Source: an uncultured Alphaproteobacteria bacterium (GTDB taxonomy: Bacteria > Pseudomonadota > Alphaproteobacteria > RF32 > CAG-239). From it: a DNA stretch of 58,948 nucleotides. The DNA lies in the NCBI GenBank assembly GCA_944393665.1, contig CALYAX010000011.1, positions 1 to 58,948 on the forward strand. Direction: 5' to 3'. Under the pieces are notes generated by a model, which saw only the letters and a program-made list of their open reading frames with translations, was not told the origin of the DNA and did not search any database. This document shows positions 1-7,742 of the stretch, in pieces (within the stretch, counting starts at the first letter, position 1; the number at the start of each line of letters is the position of its first letter). A program made the translations under genes and the position numbers.

Positions 1-634
1 AATATTTTTCGCAGCAGAAGGCGTTATCGGGGTCGGGGGTACGGTTGCGGCAGTTGTCGGTATAGGCTTTTTCGCATTTGGTTGAACAGTCGTCAAAATA
101 TTTTTCGCAGCCGAAGCCTTTATCGGGGTCGGGAGTACGGTTTCGGCAATTGTCAGGATAACAGGTTTCGCATTTAGAAGAACAGGTTCCATAAGATTTT
201 TGGCATCCGTAAGGACAGGGGCTTTTATCTTCAAGATTAAGGCAAGGGTTAGCGCATCCGGCGCAGACATCGGAAGAACTGACGCGATTGTATCCAGATT
301 TGCAGGAACAAGATTTATAACAGGTTTTGCCATCAATGGTAAAGTTGTCCGTACAGGTCATATTGTCAGGGATACCGAGGCATCCATCATAAGTCGAACA
401 GGTGAGGTCGTGGCGGTCTCCGGACTTGTCAGGGGCGGTATTTTCGGCTCTGTTACCCCAACCGGCCTGCCAATCGGGGAGGAACCAGGTTTTGGCCAGC
501 TTGAAAGAATCAGAAGCAGAGCGTTCCGGAACAGCCAAGGCGGTGTGATGTGTGTAAGTGTTATCAAGAGGGGCGGCGAGAGCAGAAATGCTGCTCCAAA
601 CCAAAGTTAACAAAGCAAGAAATACTGTTCTCAT
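1..634 (-). CDS. Secreted cysteine-rich repeat protein, C-terminus beyond window
   Basis: Reading the minus strand from ATG at 634 (GGAGAA ribosome site just upstream) gives an open frame that runs off the window edge, so 211 N-terminal residues are visible and the end is missing. Residues 1-21 form a signal peptide (hydrophobic core, cleavage near SALA-AP). From about residue 80 the protein is very rich in Cys. The last part shows a 32-residue unit, C-X6-C-X3-C-X7-C-X12-C, containing NCRNRTPDPD; it is repeated at DNA level with a 96-bp period (copies start at 1 and 97). The protein is probably exported and disulfide-bonded or metal-binding. I recognise no named family and assign no function. 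Confidence 0.8.
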   Translation of the reverse strand, partial: MRTVFLALLTLVWSSISALAAPLDNTYTHHTALAVPERSASDSFKLAKTWFLPDWQAGWGNRAENTAPDKSGDRHDLTCSTYDGCLGIPDNMTCTDNFTIDGKTCYKSCSCKSGYNRVSSSDVCAGCANPCLNLEDKSPCPYGCQKSYGTCSSKCETCYPDNCRNRTPDPDKGFGCEKYFDDCSTKCEKAYTDNCRNRTPDPDNAFCCEKY

Positions 635-800
635 GACCGTTCTCCAATAATTACTGTTCCGGAACTTCTTCCAGATTACATTAGTTATCAAAGATAGTCA
701 ATAATTAATTAAAGCAGGTGGACGGAAAATTTATTTAATTTAAAACCTTGAATTTGTAAAAGATAGAATTATTTAAATCGGGCAATGAGTGTCCTAAAAA

Positions 801-819
801 TTCGTTAACAGGTAACGAA
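801..819. repeat. 7-bp inverted repeat between divergent genes
   Basis: TTCGTTA, a 5-base spacer, then TAACGAA form a perfect dyad in the 286-bp gap between the divergent Cys-rich gene (start 634) and the cold-shock gene (start 921). It could be an operator for one of them. Read on the minus strand it is followed by T residues, so a weak hairpin terminator is also possible. The rest of the gap is AT-rich with no gene. Confidence 0.35.
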
Positions 820-920
820 AAATAATCTATTGCGTTTTTAATTATTTGTGATAAAACTTTTAAGTGTAATCAGCGAAGGGCTGAATTTCTTTTTCTTTTC
901 GTTTATTAAGGAGGTTTCTA

Positions 921-1124
921 ATGAAACAAGGTACTGTTAAATGGTTCAATACTAAAAAAGGTTATGGATTTATTGAACCGGAGGGTGAGGTTAAGGACGT
1001 TTTTGTGCATATCACCCAATTGGAAAAAATAGGTGTACGCAGATTATATGACGGCCAGAGAGTCGGTTTTGATCTTTATGATGATCGCGGCCGTATTGCC
1101 GCCGGAAATATAAAACTTCTGTAA
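921..1124 (+). CDS. Cold-shock domain protein (CspA family)
   Basis: A 67-residue single cold-shock domain, the normal length for CspA-type RNA chaperones. It opens with MKQGTVKWFN and carries the RNP1 motif KGYGFI (about residues 13-18) and RNP2 VFVHI (about 27-31), the aromatic surface that binds single-stranded RNA and DNA in this family. An AAGGAGG ribosome site lies about 7 bases before the ATG. The gene is monocistronic: a hairpin terminator follows directly, and upstream is a long AT-rich stretch, consistent with the long 5' leader common in csp genes. Cytoplasmic; whether it is cold-induced cannot be told from sequence. Confidence 0.95.
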   Translation: MKQGTVKWFNTKKGYGFIEPEGEVKDVFVHITQLEKIGVRRLYDGQRVGFDLYDDRGRIAAGNIKLL

Positions 1125-1150
1125 TCATTAGGATACTCCGAATAAAATTG

Positions 1151-1178
1151 AAAGGGTGCCTTCAGGGTGCCCTTTTTT
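1151..1178 (+). terminator. Rho-independent terminator after csp
   Basis: AAAGGG...CCCTTT with inner wobble and C-G pairs and a short loop, followed by a run of T, 26 bases after the csp stop codon. Confidence 0.75.
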
Positions 1179-1276
1179 ATATAAGAATATCATGTTCTGG
1201 GAAATATAAAAATGATTTTTGATATTGATTTTATGATTTGAGTATTTATTTGAAAGAAAAGTATAAGGAATATGTA

Positions 1277-1357
1277 ATGCAATGGAAAACGAAACATACA
1301 GTTTTGGCGGCGGTGGTTCTGGCGTTAATTGTCATTTCGCTGATGTTATTTAATTAG
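1277..1357 (+). CDS. Tiny single-span membrane peptide (26 aa), putative
   Basis: An ATG-initiated frame encodes a short basic head (MQWKTKHT) and about 17 hydrophobic residues ending in MLFN, a classic small membrane peptide layout. AAGGA lies about 8 bases upstream. It sits in a 417-bp gap between csp and tRNA-fMet that otherwise lacks genes, and a second, similarly built peptide follows immediately. No family recognised. Support comes from the ribosome site and the paired arrangement; short hydrophobic frames also arise by chance in AT-rich DNA. Confidence 0.4.
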   Translation: MQWKTKHTVLAAVVLALIVISLMLFN

Positions 1358-1384
1358 ATGAGCGCGATATTGAAGGAGAAGAAT

Positions 1385-1453
1385 ATGAAGTGGTGGCATT
1401 GGATGATTTTACTGGTTTTTATTTTTGCGGTTGTTATTTCTGTCTTTTTTTAG
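1385..1453 (+). CDS. Second tiny single-span membrane peptide (22 aa), putative
   Basis: MKWWHWMI followed by a continuous hydrophobic stretch to VFF and a TAG stop. A good AAGGAG site lies 6-10 bases before this ATG. An in-frame ATG at 1358, directly abutting the stop codon of the preceding peptide, would add nine residues but has no better ribosome site, so 1385 is preferred. Tandem placement with the 1277 peptide suggests a two-peptide membrane unit. Function unknown. Confidence 0.45.
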   Translation: MKWWHWMILLVFIFAVVISVFF

Positions 1454-1482
1454 CAAAATTTAAAGAAATGTTGATTTAAGGG

Positions 1483-1511
1483 TTGACAAGGCTGTCAAAT
1501 AAGCGTATTTA
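1483..1511 (+). promoter_or_regulatory. Probable sigma-70 promoter for tRNA-fMet
   Basis: A perfect TTGACA -35 box (1483-1488), 17-bp spacer and TATTTA as -10, about 30 bases before the tRNA. TTTATA two bases downstream is an alternative -10. Confidence 0.55.
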
Positions 1512-1540
1512 TACGCTGTCTTTGTGATAGACGAATTTAT

Positions 1541-1617
<77 letters not shown>

Positions 1618-1622
1618 ATAAG

Positions 1623-1652
1623 AAGACCAGTGTCAAAAGCTGGTCTTTTTTT
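1623..1652 (+). terminator. Terminator after tRNA-fMet
   Basis: AAGACCAG and CTGGTCTT form an 8-bp stem with a 9-base loop, followed by eight T, six bases after the tRNA. Confidence 0.85.
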
Positions 1653-1695
1653 ATTAGTCTGACTCAGGAATAAAATGTGAGAAAGGCCTTTGTGT

Positions 1696-2448
1696 CTATG
1701 CGCTCATCTGTTGGGAATAATATTTGGGAAAGACCTCTCGCATTTCCATCAGCAAAGGCATGTGGTCGCTGGCAGAAATCCAGTCCTGGTATTCGCCGAC
1801 GGCAAAGTCGCGTACTAAAAACAATTTGCTGGTGTTAATAAAAACATAATCTATATGGTAAGGCCGAAAAGCGTTTTTATGCAGAAACATTGTGGGCTGG
1901 GTTTCCGCTCCCTGGAATTCCCGGTAACAATAATGATATAAGCTGGTAAAATGGTCGCGTGCCAGAAGCTCCAGAAGTTTGGAGTGGTTATAGCGGCGGC
2001 GGGTATTATGATCCCAGAGTTTATTACTATTAAAGTCTCCGGCAATTATCGTATTTTCATCAAACCACGGGCGGTAATACTGCATGGCCATACAGGCCTG
2101 CACAATATAGCCGCGGGAGACATGTGCCGTCGCCTTCGTCCAGACGGCCAAAAGCAAAAATGTTTGTTTTTGCGGCGTAGTAATAATGATGGGCAGAATA
2201 TACTGAAAATCCGGATTATGAAACGGGGCTATTTCTGCAGAATAGCCGTTAAATGTTAAAACGCTCAGGCCTTTGGTGCAGCGTTCCCCTATCCAGACGT
2301 GGCTGGTGCAGGTAATTTTTTCATTAAAATGATTTAATTGTTCAGGGCTTTCGCTTTCCGGACAAATCAGAATATCCGGCCGATACCCGGCAATAAGTTT
2401 ATATTTTTTGCGCAAGGCACAGTTACAGTTCCAGCAGATGAGTTTCAC
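1696..2448 (-). CDS. Endonuclease/exonuclease/phosphatase (EEP) family hydrolase
   Basis: A metal-dependent phosphodiesterase of the DNase I/exonuclease III fold. Visible motifs in order: the N-terminal strand KLICWNCN with the metal-binding Asn, a PE near residue 30, IIAGDFNSN near the middle (catalytic Asp/Asn), the YHIDYVFI strand, and ASDHMPL near the C-terminus (catalytic Asp-His). GTG at 2448 is chosen because GAGG lies 6 bases upstream and it puts the start at the usual beginning of the fold; an ATG at 2466 has no ribosome site. 250 residues, no signal peptide, so cytoplasmic. The substrate (DNA, RNA, inositol phosphate or other) cannot be told. Confidence 0.8.
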   Translation of the reverse strand: MKLICWNCNCALRKKYKLIAGYRPDILICPESESPEQLNHFNEKITCTSHVWIGERCTKGLSVLTFNGYSAEIAPFHNPDFQYILPIIITTPQKQTFLLLAVWTKATAHVSRGYIVQACMAMQYYRPWFDENTIIAGDFNSNKLWDHNTRRRYNHSKLLELLARDHFTSLYHYCYREFQGAETQPTMFLHKNAFRPYHIDYVFINTSKLFLVRDFAVGEYQDWISASDHMPLLMEMREVFPKYYSQQMSA

Positions 2449-2607
2449 ATCACACCTCTTAGACATACATACACACGAATCATCAACTGATAGTCTAGTT
2501 TAAATTACTTTTAATTGCAAATAATTTAAAAGTGTTGTGAGAAATGGCTCTTTAGAAAGGATTACTGGTTGAAAAACAGGAAAGATACTTTTTTAAAAAG
2601 GGAAATT

Positions 2608-3279
2608 TTAAGCAGATTTAACCAAATTTTGTTTGGAGGTTCCGGTTAAAATGTAATCACCGGATGTTGAATCGTAATAGTAAATGGTGTCGATGATTTT
2701 TTGATATTCTTTTAAAAATTTATCAAGGAGGGCGGCCCGCTGACAGATCAGTTCACGCGGCGTATGACGGCGTGTCACATGTTCTCTGGTGATTGTCCGG
2801 CGGATAGCCGTTTCAAAGTCACAGCTGATATGGTACATTTCAGTAGTGTAGTTGTATTTTTTGATATTTTTCATTAAATCAATATGAGTCTGGTCGATGC
2901 CGCCGTGATCAAAAAAGATGTTTAACGAAAGAGAAACCGCGCGGCAAAGCAGTTCATATCCGATGACACGCGCCGGAATTTCCCATTTCTTGAAAGCCAG
3001 GGAAGACCCCATTTTTTCCAAGTCCTGCCGATAGTCCGGGATGGCTTCCATAACACGGTCAAAGTCGAGTATCAGGGTATCTCCCCAGTCATGCTGATGA
3101 TAGAAGGTGGATTTTCCCGAACCGGGAATACCGGACATATGGATAAACCGCGGTTGCAGGGAAGGATGATGTCCCGATAGAAAAACGGCAATCAGCTGCT
3201 CATACGCGGGGCAGGCGACAGCTTCATATGTATAAGGAATAGTTTTTTGGTATTCGGGGATTAAGTCGCTTAATTTCAT
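2608..3279 (-). CDS. Zeta-toxin-like P-loop kinase
   Basis: A 223-residue NTPase/kinase with Walker A GIPGSGKST about 50 residues in, followed by ILDFDRV, where zeta toxins have the D-x-D/D-R substrate region, then FFDHGGID and an Arg-rich RRTITREHVTRR lid-like segment. This is the layout of zeta-toxin/AAA_33 kinases, some of which phosphorylate UDP-GlcNAc; the substrate here is unknown. No epsilon-like antitoxin lies next to it. ATG 3279 is used; an in-frame TTG at 3291 is the alternative. It lies between an EEP hydrolase and tRNA-Pro. A distant second member is at 38772-39635. A housekeeping kinase role is equally possible. Confidence 0.65.
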   Translation of the reverse strand: MKLSDLIPEYQKTIPYTYEAVACPAYEQLIAVFLSGHHPSLQPRFIHMSGIPGSGKSTFYHQHDWGDTLILDFDRVMEAIPDYRQDLEKMGSSLAFKKWEIPARVIGYELLCRAVSLSLNIFFDHGGIDQTHIDLMKNIKKYNYTTEMYHISCDFETAIRRTITREHVTRRHTPRELICQRAALLDKFLKEYQKIIDTIYYYDSTSGDYILTGTSKQNLVKSA

Positions 3280-3373
3280 TCTTTGTGCCAACGGTTAAAA
3301 CACCGGGAAAAAGTAACACAAAATTTTAAATTTGTCCAGTTTTATAAAAGATATAAAAAATTAAAAAAAAGGC

Positions 3374-3399
3374 TTGTTAAATTTTTTTTTTGTGATAAT
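3374..3399 (+). promoter_or_regulatory. Possible extended -10 promoter for tRNA-Pro
   Basis: TGTGATAAT (extended -10) lies about 15 bases before the tRNA, with TTGTTA at a short 14-bp spacing upstream across a T tract. Confidence 0.35.
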
Positions 3400-3413
3400 A
3401 GTAGGCACGTTAT

Positions 3414-3490
3414 CGGAGTGTAGTTCAGCCTGGTAGAACGCTACGTTCGGGACGTAGAGGTCGCTGGTTCAAGTCCAGTCACTCCGACCA
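3414..3490 (+). tRNA. tRNA-Pro (CGG)
   Basis: A 77-nt cloverleaf with acceptor CGGAGTG/CACTCCG, anticodon stem CTACG/CGTAG enclosing TTCGGGA, so anticodon CGG reading CCG. T-loop GGTTCAAGTCC; CCA encoded. Confidence 0.96.
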
Positions 3491-3499
3491 TCTTAAACA

Positions 3500-3534
3500 G
3501 TCAGGATTTTGCAAAAAATCCTGGCTTTTTTTTT
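3500..3534 (+). terminator. Terminator after tRNA-Pro
   Basis: GTCAGGATTTT pairs with AAAATCCTGGC (one wobble) around a 4-base loop and is followed by nine T. Confidence 0.85.
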
Positions 3535-3608
3535 GCCAGTATTTTCTACCAATTCAAAGGTTCTTTCTTAATATATCCTTTTACTTATTTAAAAATTATT
3601 TCATACGT

Positions 3609-3636
3609 TTGACTTAATATTTTTTTATGATATACT
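3609..3636 (+). promoter_or_regulatory. Sigma-70 promoter of the cecR-ybhGFSR operon
   Basis: TTGACT, 16-bp spacer, TATACT, ending 24 bases before the regulator ATG. It is the only strong promoter seen ahead of the five-gene operon, so CecR autoregulation would act here. Confidence 0.65.
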
Positions 3637-3659
3637 AAATTTGTCAGGGGAGGAGAAAT

Positions 3660-4289
3660 ATGAAAGAAACGAAAGAGAAACTTTTGCAGACAGCGGCTAA
3701 GATGTTTGCCAAATATGGGATTAACGGCGTTTCTACACGTGATTTGGTTAAAAAATCCGGCGTAAACCTCTGTTCAATCAATTATTATTTCGGAACCAAG
3801 CAAAAATTGTATGAAGCCGTGATGGATAATGTTTATGATCATATACGGCGCAATTTTATCGACTCTGTTGAGAAGGATTTTATAAACCGGTCTTCTTTGT
3901 CTCCCAGGGAAGAAATAAAGCAAATCATCGGTAATTTTTTTGATTTTTTGTGCAGCAATATTGTATCAGATATGCAGGCAGAACTACTGGTCAGAGAGAT
4001 GTTTAATCCGACGTCCGTTTACGACAGGTTTTATTCCGGCTGCTTTGAACCGGTGCACCGGCGTATTTCTGAATTAATCGGTATTTTATGGCATGCTTCT
4101 CCTGATGCCGAGCAGGTTGTTTTGCAAACCCATTTTCTTTTGGGGCAGGTTTTGATTTTCAGGATCCACCGGGAAGCTTTATTCCGGCGTCTGAGAATAA
4201 AAGCTTATACGCCGGAGATTCTTCGTCAAATTAAGCAGCAGCTTGAGCAAAATTGCGATGCGGCTTTAACAGCGGGAGAGCTAAAATGA
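3660..4289 (+). CDS. cecR: TetR-family repressor, CecR-like
   Basis: A 209-residue TetR-fold regulator. Residues about 7-50 form the helix-turn-helix (LLQTAAKMFAKYGINGVSTR, then NLCSINYYFGTKQKLYEAV); the remainder is a helical effector-binding domain of the CecR/YbiH type. GGGGAGGAG lies just ahead of the ATG. It is the first gene of an operon in the same order as E. coli cecR-ybhGFSR, overlapping ybhG by ATGA, so it most likely represses the efflux operon and responds to an exported compound. In E. coli this system influences sensitivity to cefoperazone and chloramphenicol; the ligand here is unknown. Confidence 0.85.
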   Translation: MKETKEKLLQTAAKMFAKYGINGVSTRDLVKKSGVNLCSINYYFGTKQKLYEAVMDNVYDHIRRNFIDSVEKDFINRSSLSPREEIKQIIGNFFDFLCSNIVSDMQAELLVREMFNPTSVYDRFYSGCFEPVHRRISELIGILWHASPDAEQVVLQTHFLLGQVLIFRIHREALFRRLRIKAYTPEILRQIKQQLEQNCDAALTAGELK

Positions 4290-5119
4290 AAAAGCTATTG
4301 TTTCTTATCCTGATTGTCTGTGGAATCGGTTATTTCTTTTGGCAGCAGCAAGCTCAGAAATATCCGGACGATAAAATCAGGCTGTTCGGCAATGTTGACA
4401 TCAGGCAGGTTGATATTAGTTTTCAGGTTGGCGGTGTTATTGAGAAAATGCTGTTTGAAGAAGGAGCCGCGGTTAAAAAAGGCGAGCTGCTGGCCGAACT
4501 TGATGCCAGGGATTATCAGGAAAATTATTTGAAAGCCGTTGCCGAGGTTAAGCGCCAGACTGCTATTCGGGATGAAGCGCAATCGGTTTTGGAAACGAAT
4601 CTTCCTTTGTGTAAGCAGAGTATTACTTCAAAGCGCAGCTGTACTTCCTATACCAATGCGTTAAACGAAGCCGAGGGGGCTTTGGAAAGTGCGGTTGTTT
4701 CCCGGCGTTATCAGAAAAACCAGCTTGAATATACCAAAATTTATGCACCGGATGACGGAATAATTACTTCCCGGGTTCAGGAACCGGGGGCGACGGTTAA
4801 GTCCGGACAGATAATTTATACAATTGCCAAAAACCGCCCCTTGTGGATCCGGACTTATCTTCCGGAAAGACAGCTGGGAAATGTTAATTATGAGACAAAA
4901 GCCCGTGTTATAACAGACAGCATTAATCCGGAAACCCGGAACAAAAGAGAGTATGCCGGCAGGGTTGGTTATATTTCCCCGGTGGCGGAATTTACTCCCA
5001 AGACGGTGGAAACCCAAGATTTGAGAACGGATCTGGTATACCGTATTCATATTTATGTTGATGAAGCGGATAATTTTTTAAGGCAGGGTATGCCGGTTAC
5101 GGTTGAAATTGATTTGTAG
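4286..5119 (+). CDS. ybhG: HlyD-family periplasmic adaptor YbhG
   Basis: A membrane-fusion (adaptor) subunit of a YbhGFSR ABC exporter. Residues 1-20 are an N-terminal membrane anchor (MKKLLFLILIVCGIGYFFW), followed by a barrel-sandwich/lipoyl half (VDISFQVGGVIEKMLFEEG), a coiled-coil hairpin with two Cys (LCKQSITSKRSC), the second lipoyl half (YTKIYAPDDGIITSRVQEPG) and a beta-barrel domain. 277 residues, somewhat shorter than E. coli YbhG because of a shorter hairpin. The start at 4286 overlaps the regulator's stop (ATGA) and follows GGGAGAG; an upstream in-frame ATG at 4253 would lie inside cecR. It would link the inner-membrane transporter to an outer-membrane factor not seen here. Confidence 0.88.
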   Translation: MKKLLFLILIVCGIGYFFWQQQAQKYPDDKIRLFGNVDIRQVDISFQVGGVIEKMLFEEGAAVKKGELLAELDARDYQENYLKAVAEVKRQTAIRDEAQSVLETNLPLCKQSITSKRSCTSYTNALNEAEGALESAVVSRRYQKNQLEYTKIYAPDDGIITSRVQEPGATVKSGQIIYTIAKNRPLWIRTYLPERQLGNVNYETKARVITDSINPETRNKREYAGRVGYISPVAEFTPKTVETQDLRTDLVYRIHIYVDEADNFLRQGMPVTVEIDL

Positions 5120-5134
5120 CCGGAGGGCTTTATT

Positions 5135-6631
5135 ATGTCCCGGTATTGCGTCGAAATTAAGAATCTCAGCAAAGCTTTTAAAGAAACGAATGTTGTGGCA
5201 ATTGACAATCTGAGCCTTAATATTCCCAAGGGACAGATTGTGGGGCTTATCGGGGCAGATGCGGCGGGGAAGACGACTTTGCTGAGGCTGATCAGCGGTT
5301 TGCTGCTGGCAGATTCCGGCAGGATAATGACGCTGGGGCTGAATCCGGATACCGATAAAGACGAGCTTAATGTCAAAATCGGATATATGTCGCAGAAGTT
5401 TGGGCTTTATGAAGATTTAAGCATCATCGACAATCTTAATTTCTATGCCGATTTGAAAGGAATTCCCCGGGATTTTGACAAGATGCTGGAATTTGCCGGT
5501 TTGAAGCGTTTTGAAAAAAGAGCGGCCGGAAAACTTTCCGGCGGCATGAAACAAAAGCTGGGACTGATTTGTGCCCTGATGGGAAATCCCGAACTGATTT
5601 TGCTCGACGAACCTTCGGTTGGTGTTGACCCGATTTCACGCAGGGAACTTTTAAAAATGGTCAGGGAAACCGTTAAAACCGATACCAGCGTTATCTGGTC
5701 AACCGCTTATATGGATGAGGCTCATGGTTTTGACCGGGTTGTCGTAATTGATAAAGGACGCATTGTTTATCAGGGAAATCCTTATGATCTGGCTCCCAAT
5801 GCCCGGGAATTTGAGGAAAAGATTATTGAATTGATGGGTGGTTACAGGCAGGGGAATTCTTTGGTAGCCCAGAATTATGTTTTGCAGGATTCCGTGCTTG
5901 AATATACGGTTGAAGCTCTGAATCTTGTAAAAAAATATGGTGATTTTTATGCGGTTAAGAATAATACTTTTCATATAAAAAAAGGGGAAATTTTCGGCCT
6001 TTTGGGGCCAAACGGCGCCGGAAAATCAACTTCGTTTAAAATGATGTGCGGTTTGGCCAAACCAACAGAGGGAACGGCCCGCATTATGGGAACGGATATT
6101 GTTGAGCAGCCGTCTTTGGCCCGGGCGCATCTTGGCTATATGGCGCAAAAGTTTTCCCTTTATCAGAATTTGAGCGTCAGACAAAATCTGGAATTTTTTG
6201 CCGGGGCCTACGGGCTGAAGGATAAAGAATTTGATGAAGCCATTGCCAGGATGGTTAAGGTTTTTAATTTTGAAAATTATTTAGATGTAAATTCCGGAGA
6301 TTTGCCGCTTGGATACAAACAACGGCTTTCGCTGGCCTGTGCTTTGATGCATAATCCGGCAGTTTTGTTTTTGGACGAGCCAACCTCCGGCGTTGACGTG
6401 ATTGCCCGCCGCGAATTTTGGAACCATATTATTTCCCTCTCCAAGAAAGGCGTTACGGTTTTGATTACTACTCATTTTATGGACGAGGCTGAGTTCTGCG
6501 ACCGCATCAGCCTGTTTTATAAGGGCGAAACAATTGCCACCGGGACGCCGGCGGAATTGAAGAAACAAGCCGGAGCAAAGACGATGGAAGATACTTTCAT
6601 CAATTTAATTCTGCGCAGCGGGGAAAATTGA
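5135..6631 (+). CDS. ybhF: Tandem ABC ATPase YbhF
   Basis: Two nucleotide-binding domains in one 498-residue chain, as in YbhF. NBD1: Walker A GADAAGKTT (about 38-46), signature LSGGMKQK, Walker B LILLDEP. NBD2: Walker A GPNGAGKST (about 290), degenerate signature LPLGYKQR in place of LSGG, Walker B VLFLDEP. The weakened signature in NBD2 suggests asymmetric ATP sites. It would power export through YbhS/YbhR. The gene sits 15 bases after ybhG and one base before ybhS, so it is translated as part of the operon. E. coli YbhF is about 80 residues longer. Confidence 0.9.
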   Translation: MSRYCVEIKNLSKAFKETNVVAIDNLSLNIPKGQIVGLIGADAAGKTTLLRLISGLLLADSGRIMTLGLNPDTDKDELNVKIGYMSQKFGLYEDLSIIDNLNFYADLKGIPRDFDKMLEFAGLKRFEKRAAGKLSGGMKQKLGLICALMGNPELILLDEPSVGVDPISRRELLKMVRETVKTDTSVIWSTAYMDEAHGFDRVVVIDKGRIVYQGNPYDLAPNAREFEEKIIELMGGYRQGNSLVAQNYVLQDSVLEYTVEALNLVKKYGDFYAVKNNTFHIKKGEIFGLLGPNGAGKSTSFKMMCGLAKPTEGTARIMGTDIVEQPSLARAHLGYMAQKFSLYQNLSVRQNLEFFAGAYGLKDKEFDEAIARMVKVFNFENYLDVNSGDLPLGYKQRLSLACALMHNPAVLFLDEPTSGVDVIARREFWNHIISLSKKGVTVLITTHFMDEAEFCDRISLFYKGETIATGTPAELKKQAGAKTMEDTFINLILRSGEN

Positions 6632-6632
6632 G

Positions 6633-7742
6633 ATGAAAATAATTCTGGCGTTTATAAGAAAGGAGTTTCTGCAAATTATTAAGGATCCGTCAAGCCTGGT
6701 TATTGCCTTTTTGCTGCCGCTGATTTTACTTTATATTTATACTTATGGCATCAATATGGATGATGTTAATGTCCGCCTGGGCATTAAAAATGATGATGCA
6801 AATACGGAAATTGCCACTCTTGTCAAATCGTTCGGCCAAAACAAATATATCACTTCCGGCATTTATGATGATAAAAATGCCCTGTATGAGGATATTGTTC
6901 GTTCAAAAATTAAAGGGGCCTTGATCATTCCCAATGATTTTTCGCAAAAACTTGGAGCCTCGCAAACGGCATCGGTTCTTTTAATTACCGATGGAGCCGA
7001 AATTAACCAGGTTGCTTATACGCAAAATTATGTTGCCGCCATTATGGCCCAATGGCTGGCAAACAGCCGTTATAAAGAAAATGCCGTACCGTCCAAAATT
7101 TCTGTTCAGCCGCAATACTGGTATAACCAGAGTGTGAACGGCGTATGGACGCTGGTGCCGTCTTCGCTGGCCGTCACGATGACGCTCATCGGTATTCTGC
7201 TGACAGCGCTGGTGATTGCCAGGGAATGGGAGCGCGGTACTATGGAAGCACTGCTGAGTACGCGTATTAAGCCGATCCATATCGTTATCGGCAAATATGT
7301 GCCGTATTTCATTGTGGGCATGATGTCTTTGGCTTTCAGCGTTTTTGTTATGATTTTTGTTTTGGACATTCCTTTCCGGGGAAGTTTTGGGGTTTTGTTC
7401 GGTGTCAGCGGTTTGTTTTTATTTGCTTGTCTGGGAATCGGGCTGATGATATCCAGTGTATTAAAAAATCAGCTGCTGGCCAGCATGGCATCGCTGGTGG
7501 CCGGATTTCTGCCGGCCCTGATGTTATCCGGGCTGATTTTTCCGATTAAATCTATGCCGTCGGTCTTTCAGTATTTGACGATGATTTTGCCGCCGAGGTA
7601 TTATGTTTCTTTTATCCGCAGCGAATTTTTATCGGGAACACCGGCCGCGATTGTTTTATCGGATGCTTTATATTTATTTATCCTGGGGATGTTATTTGCG
7701 GTATTGGTTTACCAAAAAACATCGAGGAGGCTCAATGATTAA
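6633..7742 (+). CDS. ybhS: ABC-2 type permease YbhS
   Basis: A 369-residue ABC-2 permease: one N-terminal membrane helix (residues about 20-40), a large extracytoplasmic loop of roughly 130 residues, then five hydrophobic segments in the C-terminal half, including the ABC-2 signature area (LVIAREWERGTMEALLSTRI). The family works as a YbhS/YbhR heterodimer with YbhF. It begins two bases after the ybhF stop and overlaps ybhR by eight bases. Confidence 0.9.
   Translation: MKIILAFIRKEFLQIIKDPSSLVIAFLLPLILLYIYTYGINMDDVNVRLGIKNDDANTEIATLVKSFGQNKYITSGIYDDKNALYEDIVRSKIKGALIIPNDFSQKLGASQTASVLLITDGAEINQVAYTQNYVAAIMAQWLANSRYKENAVPSKISVQPQYWYNQSVNGVWTLVPSSLAVTMTLIGILLTALVIAREWERGTMEALLSTRIKPIHIVIGKYVPYFIVGMMSLAFSVFVMIFVLDIPFRGSFGVLFGVSGLFLFACLGIGLMISSVLKNQLLASMASLVAGFLPALMLSGLIFPIKSMPSVFQYLTMILPPRYYVSFIRSEFLSGTPAAIVLSDALYLFILGMLFAVLVYQKTSRRLND

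Noticed and set aside
1..200. CRISPR array or satellite repeat
   Set aside because: The 96-bp period encodes a continuous protein repeat in one frame; there are no spacers.
200..610. Plus-strand ORF of 136 aa over the Cys-rich gene
   Set aside because: It is the antisense shadow of the repeat protein read on the minus strand, which has a signal peptide and ribosome site.
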